64,000 nt of DNA from Crotophaga sulcirostris (taxonomy: Eukaryota; Chordata; Aves; Cuculiformes; Crotophagidae), in contig VYZB01000334.1 in NCBI GenBank assembly GCA_013397455.1, forward strand, positions 787,986 to 851,985, read 5' to 3'. Of the stretch, positions 25,501 to 37,500 are shown one piece after another. Position 1 is the stretch's first letter, and each line of letters opens with the position of its first letter. The notes beneath the pieces are model-generated. The model did not search any database. It was given only the letters and a program-made list of their open reading frames with translations, and had not been told where the DNA came from. The position numbers and the translations under genes are program-made.

Positions 25501-28500
25501 TTACAGTGGCAGTTTATGTTGTTCCTCAGTTTATGTAACCGTTTGGTGAAATGGTTCAGGGAATCGATGTAGCTCAAAAATAGCTTCCTCTCCCTGCATG
25601 ATTTTTCTTTTCTCAGCTATGTCTGTTCTATGATCTGACTTCCAGTGTAGACGTAAAAGGAAGTGTGGTGGTGTAATAGCAACGAGCTGTTAAGAATGCA
25701 GCTGCATAAACCCACCTAAGCAGTGTTGCTGTCACGTATCTAATCACTGCATTAATGAATTTAGATTTGATAAAACTTCAGTGTGATATTGAATAAAGCT
25801 ATGTCTTGTCTTACATAAAGTGACTAAGCATATTTTCTAAGGTTCCGTGAGTGGGATTGTGAGGAGTTCCGGTAATATGAGTAACTCCCCACTGTTGTAA
25901 AAAGTTTTGAGTGCAACAAGAAATATATCCAGGACTGTTAACAGTTTTAATACGCTGAGGCATTCCTGTGACAGCAAACGCTGATGTCCAGTATAAGCAC
26001 ACATCTTGGGCCTTTTCCCCTGTATGTGGGTATAGCAAAAATATACCCAAAGTGGGTATGAATAGACATGTGTGCATATTTAAGACAACCAAAATCGGGT
26101 ATATGACAACCAAAATCGGGTATATGTGTGATATCCGTTTGCCATAGTTCTCTAGGATGTAGCCCCCTAGGGTTAGTGCCATAGAGAGGTGGGATAATTG
26201 TATTCTGACAGTCTGGGCAAGCCATTGTGATTGACAGTGCCTGCTCTTTTGTGATTTGGAATTGCCACACTAGAGCACAGGCATTTCAATGATAGAAGTT
26301 ATGAGATAACTGAGCTTGCTGAAATGCATTGGAAACAACAACAGGAGAAGCCATCACATCAGCCTGCCTGTTGCGCTAAGCAATGTAACCTGGGGTATAA
26401 GTGTGAGACCTAGTATGCATGATGTAATGCATCTGGCTGCAATTATTCAAAAGATTCAGTAACGTTCACAATAGTTGAAATAGCTGTTCATTGGGCACAT
26501 ATTTCAGTGCTGAATGTTCAATATGGCGAACACCTTCCACATAAAAGGAACCTGTAACTATATTTAAAGGAACAGAGTGCCTTATTTGAAAGGCACGAAG
26601 TACTGCTGTGTTTTCTGCTATTTGAGGTGAACCTTGAACAATTTTAACATCAAAGTGCCACTGATTAAACTCATACCAAGCAATGACAGATTTTTGCTTT
26701 CTCTGAGCTGTCTGTGAAGATGAGTGCGTCGAAAGGTGTGGGACTAAGGTGGGATTGTGGCATGATTGAATTTCATTCGATAATTGTAAAAGCAGGTTTC
26801 TTGGAAGGTGAAATGAAATGCGACCCGTGAAGTCAGCTAAAGTTGTTTGAAAGGACATTGAAAACTGATAAAGCCATTGTAGGTGCTCTTTTGTTATAGG
26901 AGTATAAATGACATCAGCTTCTTTTCTGCTGATTTGTAACAGACATCTGTGAGCCTTTGCTAGCAATGTTGCTAAGATTTTAACTTGGGTAGTTACTGTC
27001 TTTCAGGTGGTGTGATGCAAAAAACACCATTCTAGTAATAAAATCTGTCAATTGTGATTTTGTCCAATTAATGCAAAAGGTTGAGACTTTGACAGCAGCA
27101 CATAAATATTTATGGGATATTCTGGCTCATATCTATGTGCCTGTTTTGTCTGTATCTGTAAGGTGATTTCTTGAAGGGCTGTTTTGGCCTCTATAGTTAA
27201 TGTTTGTTGTGAGTTCATAGTAGTATTTCCTTTAAGAAGCTCAAATAATGGAGCGAGAGTCTCACTGGAGATACCTAAATAAGGACGTACCCAATTAAGG
27301 GAACCTAATAATTGTTGAAGATTATTTCAGTTGGTAACTTTCTGTGTTATTTTAAGTTTCTGTGGCTGTATGGGCATATCCAAAGTTTTCCAAAATTTTC
27401 CAACCCAGATATTGCTAAGGACTGGATATTTGGATTTTCTCCAAAGCGACAACTAAGTTAAAGCTGACTGAGTGTCATCTAATGCTAATCTAATTTGATT
27501 ACTGTCCTTGGCTGCTAATAAAATGTAATGATAAATGATAACTTCAGGATATAGCATTAGAACTGGAGAGAGAGCACAAGCCACATACCATTGACATATT
27601 GTTGGACTATTTTTCATGCCCTGTGGTAGCACTGTCCAGTGATACCGTTTGTAAGGTTCTTGCAAATTTATCAAAGGCACCAAAAATCCAAATTTTGGAG
27701 CATCCTCAGGGTAAAAGGGAATGGTGAAAAAGCAGTCCTTTAAATCAATAATCACTATTTTCCATTCCCTGGGGATCATTACAGGAGTGGCTAAACCTGG
27801 TTGTAATGGACCCATGTCTTCTGTTACTGTGTTGATGGCTCATATGTCGTATAATAAGTGCCATTTGCCACTTTTCTTTTGAATGGCAAACACTGGAGTG
27901 TTCCAAGGACTATGGGTAGAGACCGTATGCCCACACTGTAGTTGTTCGGCAATTGTCTGGTTTAAGTGTTGCAGCCTACTCTGTGCAAGCATCCACCCAA
28001 ATAGGTTGATCAGTTGTCCAACACAGTTTAGGTGTCAGCTGCTCATCACTGACTGCCTGGTCGAATTTTATAAAACAATTCCCCATTGCTGCAGTAAATC
28101 TCAGCCCCATAAGGTAATGGGAACAGGTAGGATGAGGGATCTAGTGGCTGCTGCGCTATTGTCTGGTCCAGTGAAGCTAATCAATTCAACACTTTGTAAA
28201 GGAGTTGCAGCACCCCCCACCCTGGCAACTGTAGCTGGCATTGTGTGCAAGGGCCAAACAGTAGGCCACAAACTATTGGAAATAATAAAGATGTCTGAAC
28301 CGTTATCTAAAATGTCTGTAAGATTAATACACTGTCCTGTAGGATTAATTAAAGTACAAGTTAAAGTAGGCTAAGGGCCCATTATTTTTTGAGTCCGTGC
28401 TATAAGAGGCTGGCCTGTAGGTCCAAATCCACCAGTTCCATGATCTTGTTGATTTGACGCACGGAAGAACCCCATAATCAGGCAAGATTATAAGGTGGGT

Positions 28501-31500
28501 ATGTTTTATTCAGCGCTGGACGCACGGGGGGTCATCCCGCCAAAATCGTGCGTACCTTGCACGGTACTTCATCATGCTAATATACAGTCTACTATTACAT
28601 ATTCATATGATTTCCCGAAACGCCTATACATATGTATTAACTATCCCCGCTTCGTATTATAATGAACGATTACATCAGTCCTTCTTCCCCACGCCTGCGC
28701 AGTACCTCCTGGTGGTGGTTGTCGTGAAGATGAGGGTAATCATTGTTGTTAGTTCCTGTTCCCTACTACGCTTTGCTGATTTGAGATAATGGTTCTATTC
28801 TAAATCAAATTTGATTATTAACCTACCTGCCTCCTTACAATTTTCCTAGGTTATTCTTCATTGTCTAGTCCCCTGTCTCAGATTAGCCTGTGAAACAAAA
28901 TCTTTAAAATACATAAGTTGAGCAATATGACTGCCTTTTGTGACGAAACATGGAGGAGCTGGTGTCCAAACCATAATTTGTATCTCTCTGGTTGTCACGG
29001 TCCACTCAGTGGACTCGTGGTGGTTCATTTACCGTGATCTCAAAGAGCAAAAATCAAATGGCAACCCAACGCCCAGGGGTTATACTTGAATAAAACAGTG
29101 CAACTTTATTGTTTATGCCTGTAAAGTGGCACACGATAGGTAGGGTTGATCTGTTAGAGGGTAGGATGACCCTACAGAGGGACCTGGACAGACTGGAGAG
29201 ATGGGCCGATGCTAATGGGATGAGGTTCAATAAGTCCAAATGTCGGGTACTCCATTTTGGACACAACAATCCCATACATAGCTATAGACTAGGGACGGAG
29301 TGGCTGGAGAGTAGTCAGGCAGAAAGGGACTTGGGAGTGCTGGTTGATGGGAAGCTCAACATGAGCCAGCAGTGTGCCCAAGTGGCCAAGAAGGCCAATG
29401 GCATTCTAGCCTGCATCAGGAATAGTGTGGCCAGCAGGACCAGAGAAGTTATTGTCCCCCTCTACTCGGCACTGGTCAGGCCTCACCTTGAATACTGTGT
29501 ACAGTTCTGGGCCCCTCAGTTTGGGAAAGATGTCAGGATACTGGAGTGTGTGCAGAGGAGGGCAACAAAGATGGTGAAGGGGCTGGAGCAGAAGCCCTAC
29601 AAGGAGCGACTTAGGGAGCTGTTTAGTCTGGAGAAGAGGAGGCTCGGGGCAGACCTTATTGCTCTCTACAACTACCTAAAAGGGGGTTGTAGTTAAGCAG
29701 GGGTTGGTCTCTTCTCCCAGGTGACCAGTGACAGAACTAGAGGGCATAGACTTAAGCTTCGTCAGGAAAAGTTTAGACTTGATGTTAGGAAAAAGTTCTT
29801 CACTGAAAGGGTGATTGGCCCTTGGAATGCGCTGCCCAGGGAGGTGGTGGAGTCGCCGACCCTGGATGTGTTTAAGGGAAGACTGGATGAGGCACTTAGT
29901 GCCATGGTTTAGATGATGGGTTGGTGTTAGTGTTGCCTTATAGGTTGGACTTGGTGATCTCAGAGGTCCTTTCCTACTTTGTGATACTGTGATCTGTGAT
30001 AGAGTGATGAAATGGAAAGGGAAAAGTAAGGAATATAATAGCTACCACCATGGGTTCAAAGGCGTCCCAATGGTCCCAGACAGCATCCTACCGGTCCCTC
30101 ATCATGAATTCTTTTGGTAGGAAGATCTCGATGAAGCTCAGTTAGGATCCATCTTCTGTGCTAAGCAACACACCTCGTACCTCCTCTATCTCATGGATTG
30201 AGTCCAATCTCTCTGGTCTTCTACATTCCCCTTTTCCCATTTTGTTAACACATTTGATAACAACCACTGCTTGGTTCCCAAAGTCAATAGGGAAGATAGC
30301 AAGGGCCGTTGCAGTTTTGCCAAATCACTAGTTGTGGTGGCCAGTTTGTTCGTTAAGATTTCTGAATCAATACCATTTAAAACTCCCAATCCTGTCCCCA
30401 ACACACTAGTTAGGACTCTCTGTGTTTGTGTCCTGGGAGGTATCCGTTTCCGCAACCAGGTTGTCCATCCCTTGAAAGAGATTCTTAGGAAAGGTAAACA
30501 GGCTGGTTGAATCTCAGAAACATTATTCTGCATTAACAACTCGACACGTTTAAGAGACCATTCTGGGTTAAACAACGTTTGTTGTTGGCCTATATTTTTA
30601 ATCACATATGGTCCAATTTCAGTATACTTCTTTAATGTTTCAAATAGAGTGTGCCACAGGCAAAAATGCTTGTGTGCAGTAGTATCTCCGCGTGTAGACG
30701 CATCCCATAAGTGTACCCCAATGTCATCCCACATTTCAGGATTATAAACAGTAATACAATTTAAGTCAGGCGTATTAGCAGCCAACCAAGAGAGTAATAA
30801 TTTTAACAAATAAGGGTCTGTCTTTACATGGTGCTTATCTAAAATTCATTGAATCATTTCTACTACTGATTTCTGTTCGCGGGACTTTTTGGTCCCCATA
30901 ATCGCATTCCCGGCTGCTTACTTCCGTGAGATAACTTAGATGCTGTGCCACGTTACTTGGGCTAGATCGAGCTCCCCACTAGAATCAAGTTCAGAAGAGC
31001 TGCTCAAATCCCTGCTCCATATTCGGCTTCAGAAGACCTTCTCAGAGCTTCTCAAATCCCTACTTCGAATTTGGCTCCGAAGTCCCTGTGTTCAGGGACC
31101 GTTTTTCGGGAATGAAGCACAGAGTCCGAGCTGAATGATTCCAAAATCATCTTTATTGAAACAGCAACAGTATTTAAAACCACTACTAACAGCTTAATTA
31201 ACAGAGTAATGTAAACTAACAGTAGTTCTCATGAGAAGTGCAAGCTTTTACAAAATATGTGGTTAACTATATCCTGTGCCAGTTCCGTGTCCTTGTGCTG
31301 TGCTGTTCCATCCACCTTTCTGGTGGGCTTCATGGTTTCTAAGTTTGTCTCCAGGGTATGAAATCTATCTGTGAATCCTCTGCAATGGAAATTTTTGCTG
31401 CCACATCGTTAGTTCCCACACTGAAGCACCACCATCTGTTCTGTCTTCTGACTGAATCCCTTAACTGTTCTTCTGTGTAATCTCCCTCTGTTTGTCATAT

Positions 31501-34500
31501 GTACATGCAGCAATCATAGGTGCCAACTACTGAGAAGACTGGCGTGAGTGGGATTTGATGCCAGCAACCAAAGTCAGATGGTGGGGGTGGTGTAGGTGCC
31601 CCTGGCCTGTGGTGTGGGGATCTGGAGCAAATGGAAGTTTCAGCTTCAGCCAGTGGGATGAGAGCAGGCACATGTGCTTACTGGCACGTGTGCCTGGCGG
31701 GAGGGAACATCTCTGCCTAAAAGCTAAAACTCAGGTATAGCTGAAATAAGGGTAATATGTATTCAGCAGTCCATGATTGTTAGTAGAACGCAGCAGAAAA
31801 GATCGCTAAGTAAAAAGTGGCTCCAAAATAATCTTTCTTAGTTTACGGGATTTCTAGAACAAATAGATTTGGTGGTCTTCATATAAAATTTAAACAAGGT
31901 AGCAAGCTTAGCCTTTTTTGTTTATGTTTATGATAAACGTTTTCCCTCATTTTGTTTTCTTTCAGCAAACTTAAAAGAGTTTGAAAAAAACCCACAATCT
32001 AGCAATACATACTAGTTTTTTTTTTAATTCAGGTTTTACTCGACCATTAATTTCTGCATTGTACGTTTTCTAAGTGATCTTTGACTTTGAGGCATCTATG
32101 TTTTGTTTTGCTTTTTTGCAGATAGCAACCCAGATCTCTGTACTGATAGCTAAAGTTGCCAGGGTGGACTGCCCAAGGCAGTGGCCAGAACTCATACCCA
32201 CTCTTCTAGAATCCGTGAAAGTCCAGGATGATCTTCGGCAACATAGAGCGCTACTTACTTTCTATCATGTTACAAAGACCCTGGCATCCAAACGGCTTGC
32301 TGCAGATAGGAAACTTTTCTATGATGTGAGTAATGCAACACAGTATTTTAGAGCATGCAAACCACATATTTACATGCTTGCTGCTTCCTGTGGTTAGCTG
32401 TCAGTGCATTAATGACAGATATGTTGACTTTAATGTCTGCCCTTGAAAGACAAGTGCTCGTACTTCAGTGGGTACCTACAGCTTTTTACCGCCAGAAACA
32501 TCCTGTGCCTGTTTTACTGACCAGATGAATTTAAGGCAGATTAACCCCAAGTCTAGGTCTTTAGGTCCTGGAGTAATACAAATTATAATTACTGGTTGAA
32601 GGACTTCAAATGTAAAAATGTGGTGTCCTCCTAATAGATACTGTGTGTATTTGTGGTTCTGTCTCCCTCAATTTTAATAAAGCAGTTACTGTTTAAATTT
32701 TTTTAACGTTAAGGTACAATAATCTGATGACAAACAAATGGGTCTATCCAGAGTATATTCTACTATTAGGACTATTATTCATCCTTTGAATTGTTTGGAT
32801 TTGGGGATTTTGGTTTTGGTTATGTTGTTTCCTCATCAGAATTGTTACTGTTGCTGCTGTTACTGTTATGGTTAGTATTAGTGTACTCTAGTTGAAACCC
32901 CCCCCTGCCCCCGAACACCCAAAGTCAACGCCCAAAACATGAATAGATTGAAACTATTGATAATTATCCAATGATGTGTTTTTGCAACTCCACAAACACA
33001 TCATTGAACAATTATCACTCTTCTACTGTCTCACCTTTACTCAAAGGAACTAAATAAAAAGGCTGTATGTGCTTTTGATTTCTCTGATACAATGTGTAGC
33101 CGACTTAGTGTAGTTTCTTCTCTAACTGTGAAGCTGTCAAGTACTACCACGACTGAATGAGAAATTATTTATCTTCTGTTTACTCTTCAGATACCTTTAT
33201 CAGGTAAGCACTGTTTGGAAACTGTAATGTGAATTAAGTCTGAGATTTGTTCCGTGCTAGCTGGTTAGAAAATATTTGTCATTCTGTATTTTAAGTAACT
33301 AGAGGCAAAAAATCAGGCTTTGCAGCTATCAATAAAATAGTTTCAGCATAAGCATTACTCAGTATTTTTTTTACTAGGGATACAAATGAGACTGCTGTGT
33401 CCCAGAGTAACCTGATTCAGATATTAACTGAGCTGTAAGACAAATTGAATTTTGTGGGAGAGGAGGCGACGAGGAGAGATTATAGGTTTTTGAAGCTTCA
33501 TACTGTATTAGAGACTTGTGACTCTATTTAATGAAAATCAGATAACAGAGGAGGCCTGTCTACTTGCCTTTAAAGTGAGGGAGTCATAGACCAAAGAGTC
33601 AGGGAAGCAGGTGAGTCTATTGTACCTTCTTCAAACTAAGGCAAAATATTTTTCTGGAAAAAGTCTTTGTACAACATGCAGTACAACTCAGTACAGCAAA
33701 GAAGCAAGTGAAGCACTGTGGCCCCTGATACACAAGAAGGTGGATTAAATAACTGAACAGTGTAAACTGGCCTTTAAACTTTAGGCATTTATTATGTTAT
33801 AGCCAAATTCATGAAAACAAATATTTTGTTGGTCTTTTTTCCTTTTGCAGCTCGCATCAGGTATTTATAGCTTTGCATGTTCCTTGTGGAATCACCACAC
33901 GGATACTTTCCTACAGCAAATTTGTGCAGGGGATGAAGCTGCAGCCACAAATTCACTAGAAAGAACCTTGTTGTCATTAAAAGGTAATAATATAGAATGA
34001 TGTTAAATGTAAGGAATCAAATAAGTTTCTTCACAGTGAATGTTTAAGACTTGTTTGGTCAAGAGTTAGCATTCTCTAACAAAGGCATGCCTCTTGGGAA
34101 AACCGATAATCTAGTTTATTTTATCTGTACTGTTAACAAGGTAGGAGGAGGATTGTTTATGCAGGGGGAGGGGAAAGTACTCTTGTTTCTTGGTATGTAC
34201 CATTCTGATATCCATGTTGTGAGAAGTTAAGAGATGGGAAAGTGGAGGGTGTAACAAGATGCTTTTTTGCTTGTCTCATAGTTTAGGCTTCCATCTTTCT
34301 TATCTTTAGGCGCATAACTGAGGAAACTGGGCTGTGAATTCTGTTGTGTTACGTTTAACTTGTGTTCAGTGAAGAGGTAGCCTTAGCAGTCAGTTTAGAT
34401 TTTTAAGTTGATGTTCAATTATTAATCAGTGGGATGGATACATATCCTTACTGCACTTTGCTGCTTTGAAGAACTGAGATGTTTGAGAACAGTGCACACA

Positions 34501-37500
34501 GTGTAGATGAGATCAGTCTTGAATTGTTTCAGAAGGTACAGCCTGAGGCTTCTCTGGGTTACTGGCAGTGATAAACCTGAGTGGATCACGACCTTGGCTG
34601 ACTATATTTGGCCATTTTCCTGCCTAGAATTGTTCAGAGGTTGAATACTTAACAGCTTTTGCATTATTTTTCTTACGATTCATTAATTCCTGGAGTTATC
34701 TTCATTATTTCACACGTAATGCACTGAATTTTAAAGTAATTTTAATGAGATTTAGTTTCATGTTAGGTGTGATTGAGACATCCATAGGCCCAAAATTAAA
34801 TTTCTTTTTTTGATGTGGAGAGTTGAGAGAAACACATAGCAACTGTAACTGTAGTCATGATCTGAAATCTGTTGGAACAAGGGCTGGAACAAGTTACACA
34901 AGTAACTTTCTTTTCCTAGTGCTTCGTAAACTGACAGTCCATGGGTTTGTAGAACCTCATTGGAATGTAGAGGTGATGGTAAGTGACATATATCTATTTC
35001 TAGTTCTAGATTAGAAATCTTTTGTGGTTATTTCAGGTGTTGTTAGAGCTACATTTAAAAATCATTGAACGGCACATAGTGATTATTATGTGAGAGAAGG
35101 TCAAATAACATGTTCTCAAAGTTGTCAAACTGTCAGATCCTAGATAGATCCTAAATGCTGTAACACCAGTGGCATGATGTTTAAAAAAAAACCACAAAAG
35201 TACCCATTCCAGTTTGTCACATGATAGTGACAGTCCTGTTGCCTGCTGGAAGGCGTCTTATATGTAAGGCACCCCATAATTTTAAGAGGATGTTTTCATT
35301 TAATGATTAATATAATGGCATATTTGTCCTTTCAAATTCTATTAGTTGGATTTGTCTGAGATGAAAGCCTGTGGTAGCAACCCATCAGGGGGTGGGGAGA
35401 AGAAGGAAACCAAGCATCTCCCTTAACCCCAAACACTGCCTACTTTGCTGGAGGAACTGGGTACCCATGACCTACATCCTAAACTAGGAAACTGAGAACA
35501 GGGAAGAACTGAATAAGCTGATTGTGATGCTTATGTCTGTATTTACCTATGTCTCCATCTATTAGAGATGGTATCATGTTTTTTTGATACTATGTCAGTT
35601 TGGATGATATATGCAGTCTGCTAGCTAGCTAATAATTTGTTTCTTAAGGAAATTGATTGTTCAAGGTAATCAGTTCAATTAAAAATGTTAAGGTGATGTT
35701 TGAACTTCTAACACATCTGAATTGACTTCAGTTTGACTCAACTTTCCTCTCATAATACAGTGTAAAATAAGCTTCAACTTTAAAAGACATATACTTTTAT
35801 ATTTTCCAGGGTTTTCTACATGCGGTGTTTGAAAGGCTGAAACAGTTTCTGGAATGTAGTAAGTATCTGACTATTTTTCCTTGGATTGGTTGTTAAATAT
35901 TATAAGATGGATGAAAATATAATACAGTTTAGTGCGTCATCATTGATCATTAAGGTGTGATTTTTTTTTATACATGAAAAGCTATTACTTTAAATGCTGC
36001 TGAAACCATGAGAAAAGACTTCTGTAAAAATGTCCTTTTATATCAACAGACTAAAATCCCACTGAAACTATGCTTGAAGTGGTAATGCCAATTAAAAAAA
36101 TATGATCTTAAGCCATGGGTTGACAAAGTGTCCATTTTGAAGCACGTAGGAGTTACTAAAACCCAGATTATCTTGACTTTCCTACCTTGGGAGGCCTTTA
36201 TGTGTTTCTTTTTGGAGTTTTCTATGTATTTTGGTAAGGGTCAAAAGAAAATAAAGACCACATTCACTTAGATGTCCTTTATAACTGGAAGAATAGTAGT
36301 CTGAGGCAGACAACCACAGGTTAACACAGTCAACAGAAATATAAGATAGCTGGCAGATGGGGGCTTTTGCAGGGAAGTGACCTGGAGCAAGCAAAAAGGA
36401 GATAATCAGCAAAGTTGCTCCTTTTTTTCTGCTTCTACGCTTGTAGTAAACCTGGTGCAAGCACTTCAGTCATTTGAAGCCTGTCATGTCGTTCTCTTAG
36501 GATTCCATGCTTTTTGCAAGGATAAATGTCTAAACTGAGTAGAAAGAATTTGTGATATAAATGAATGTTCTTGTCTCAGGAGCCGATTCAAAGGTGAAAG
36601 GGGCTGATCTGGGCTCTGAGCCTTGTTTCTGGAAAAGGTGGAAGCTGTCACTGTCTTCAGTGCCAAAATAAACCACCTTTTTTTCTGCTTCTGAAAGGCA
36701 GGGTTCTTTGCATGCAACTGTTTGCCCCTTCTACTGTACTATAGTCATGCTCTTTCTGACCCTACTTTAATTTTTGGCAAGATAGTTCCCTAGCTTTAAT
36801 AATCTGGATTGAAGACCATCCCATCCTGAAACTTGGGGGTTATTGTAGTCCCCTGGAACATGTGGACTGTGGGGTTTGAATGTGTTAAGATAAGAACTGA
36901 GCTGAAGCTTCCCACTTCATCCTCTTAATAAGTTGTTTTGCAAAATCAGACATGACTACCTTACAAGGTTAGCGTTTACATTTGTTATAGTGGTTGTTGC
37001 TGGTATGCCTTCATTATGGGTCTTTTTTCCCCTCTTTTCTTTTGGTACAAAAACTTTATCTGGTTTTTGTAGATTCTGGGTGCTTCCCAGTGTCTGTAAT
37101 CAATTGGTTTTTTAAGGGGGAATTTTTAGAAAAGCACATAGCGTTATGTAGAAAGGATATAACATAGTTTTAATAAAATCTAAATTTTAGGTTTTAATTT
37201 TAAATTTTAATAAAACTTTTCAATGCTTTTGTAGTTCTTGTCTGTGCTAGCATTTGCTTCCATTATTTTAGCCGTCTTTTATCACTGAGTTTTCTGTAAT
37301 GGTGTCCGAATTGTTTTGTTCTGATCAGTTACAGTCCATTTCACTGCAGCAGAGAGAAATTGTTTATTCTTTTTTCCCTCCCAGTACTTGTTACCTTGAA
37401 TTTGACTAAGAATTTATTCTGCTGTACAGCTTTTTTCTGGCTGCCATAGTCCCTGAACTACAGATAAGAGCAGGTTGTTCTGAAGTGATGATTTTTTTAA

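Noticed and set aside
27883..28374. 163-codon plus-strand ORF
   Set aside because: It is the complement of the minus-strand RT and protease remnants, which show recognisable retroviral motifs.
29109..29912. A host gene encoded by the 195- and 63-codon ORFs
   Set aside because: Both are the C-terminal reverse transcriptase part of a CR1 retrotransposon, repeated elsewhere in the window.
36182..36717. Two minus-strand ORFs of 92 and 77 codons as a gene
   Set aside because: No family resemblance, no splice or promoter context, and AT-rich intron position. They are left as unexplained intron sequence.
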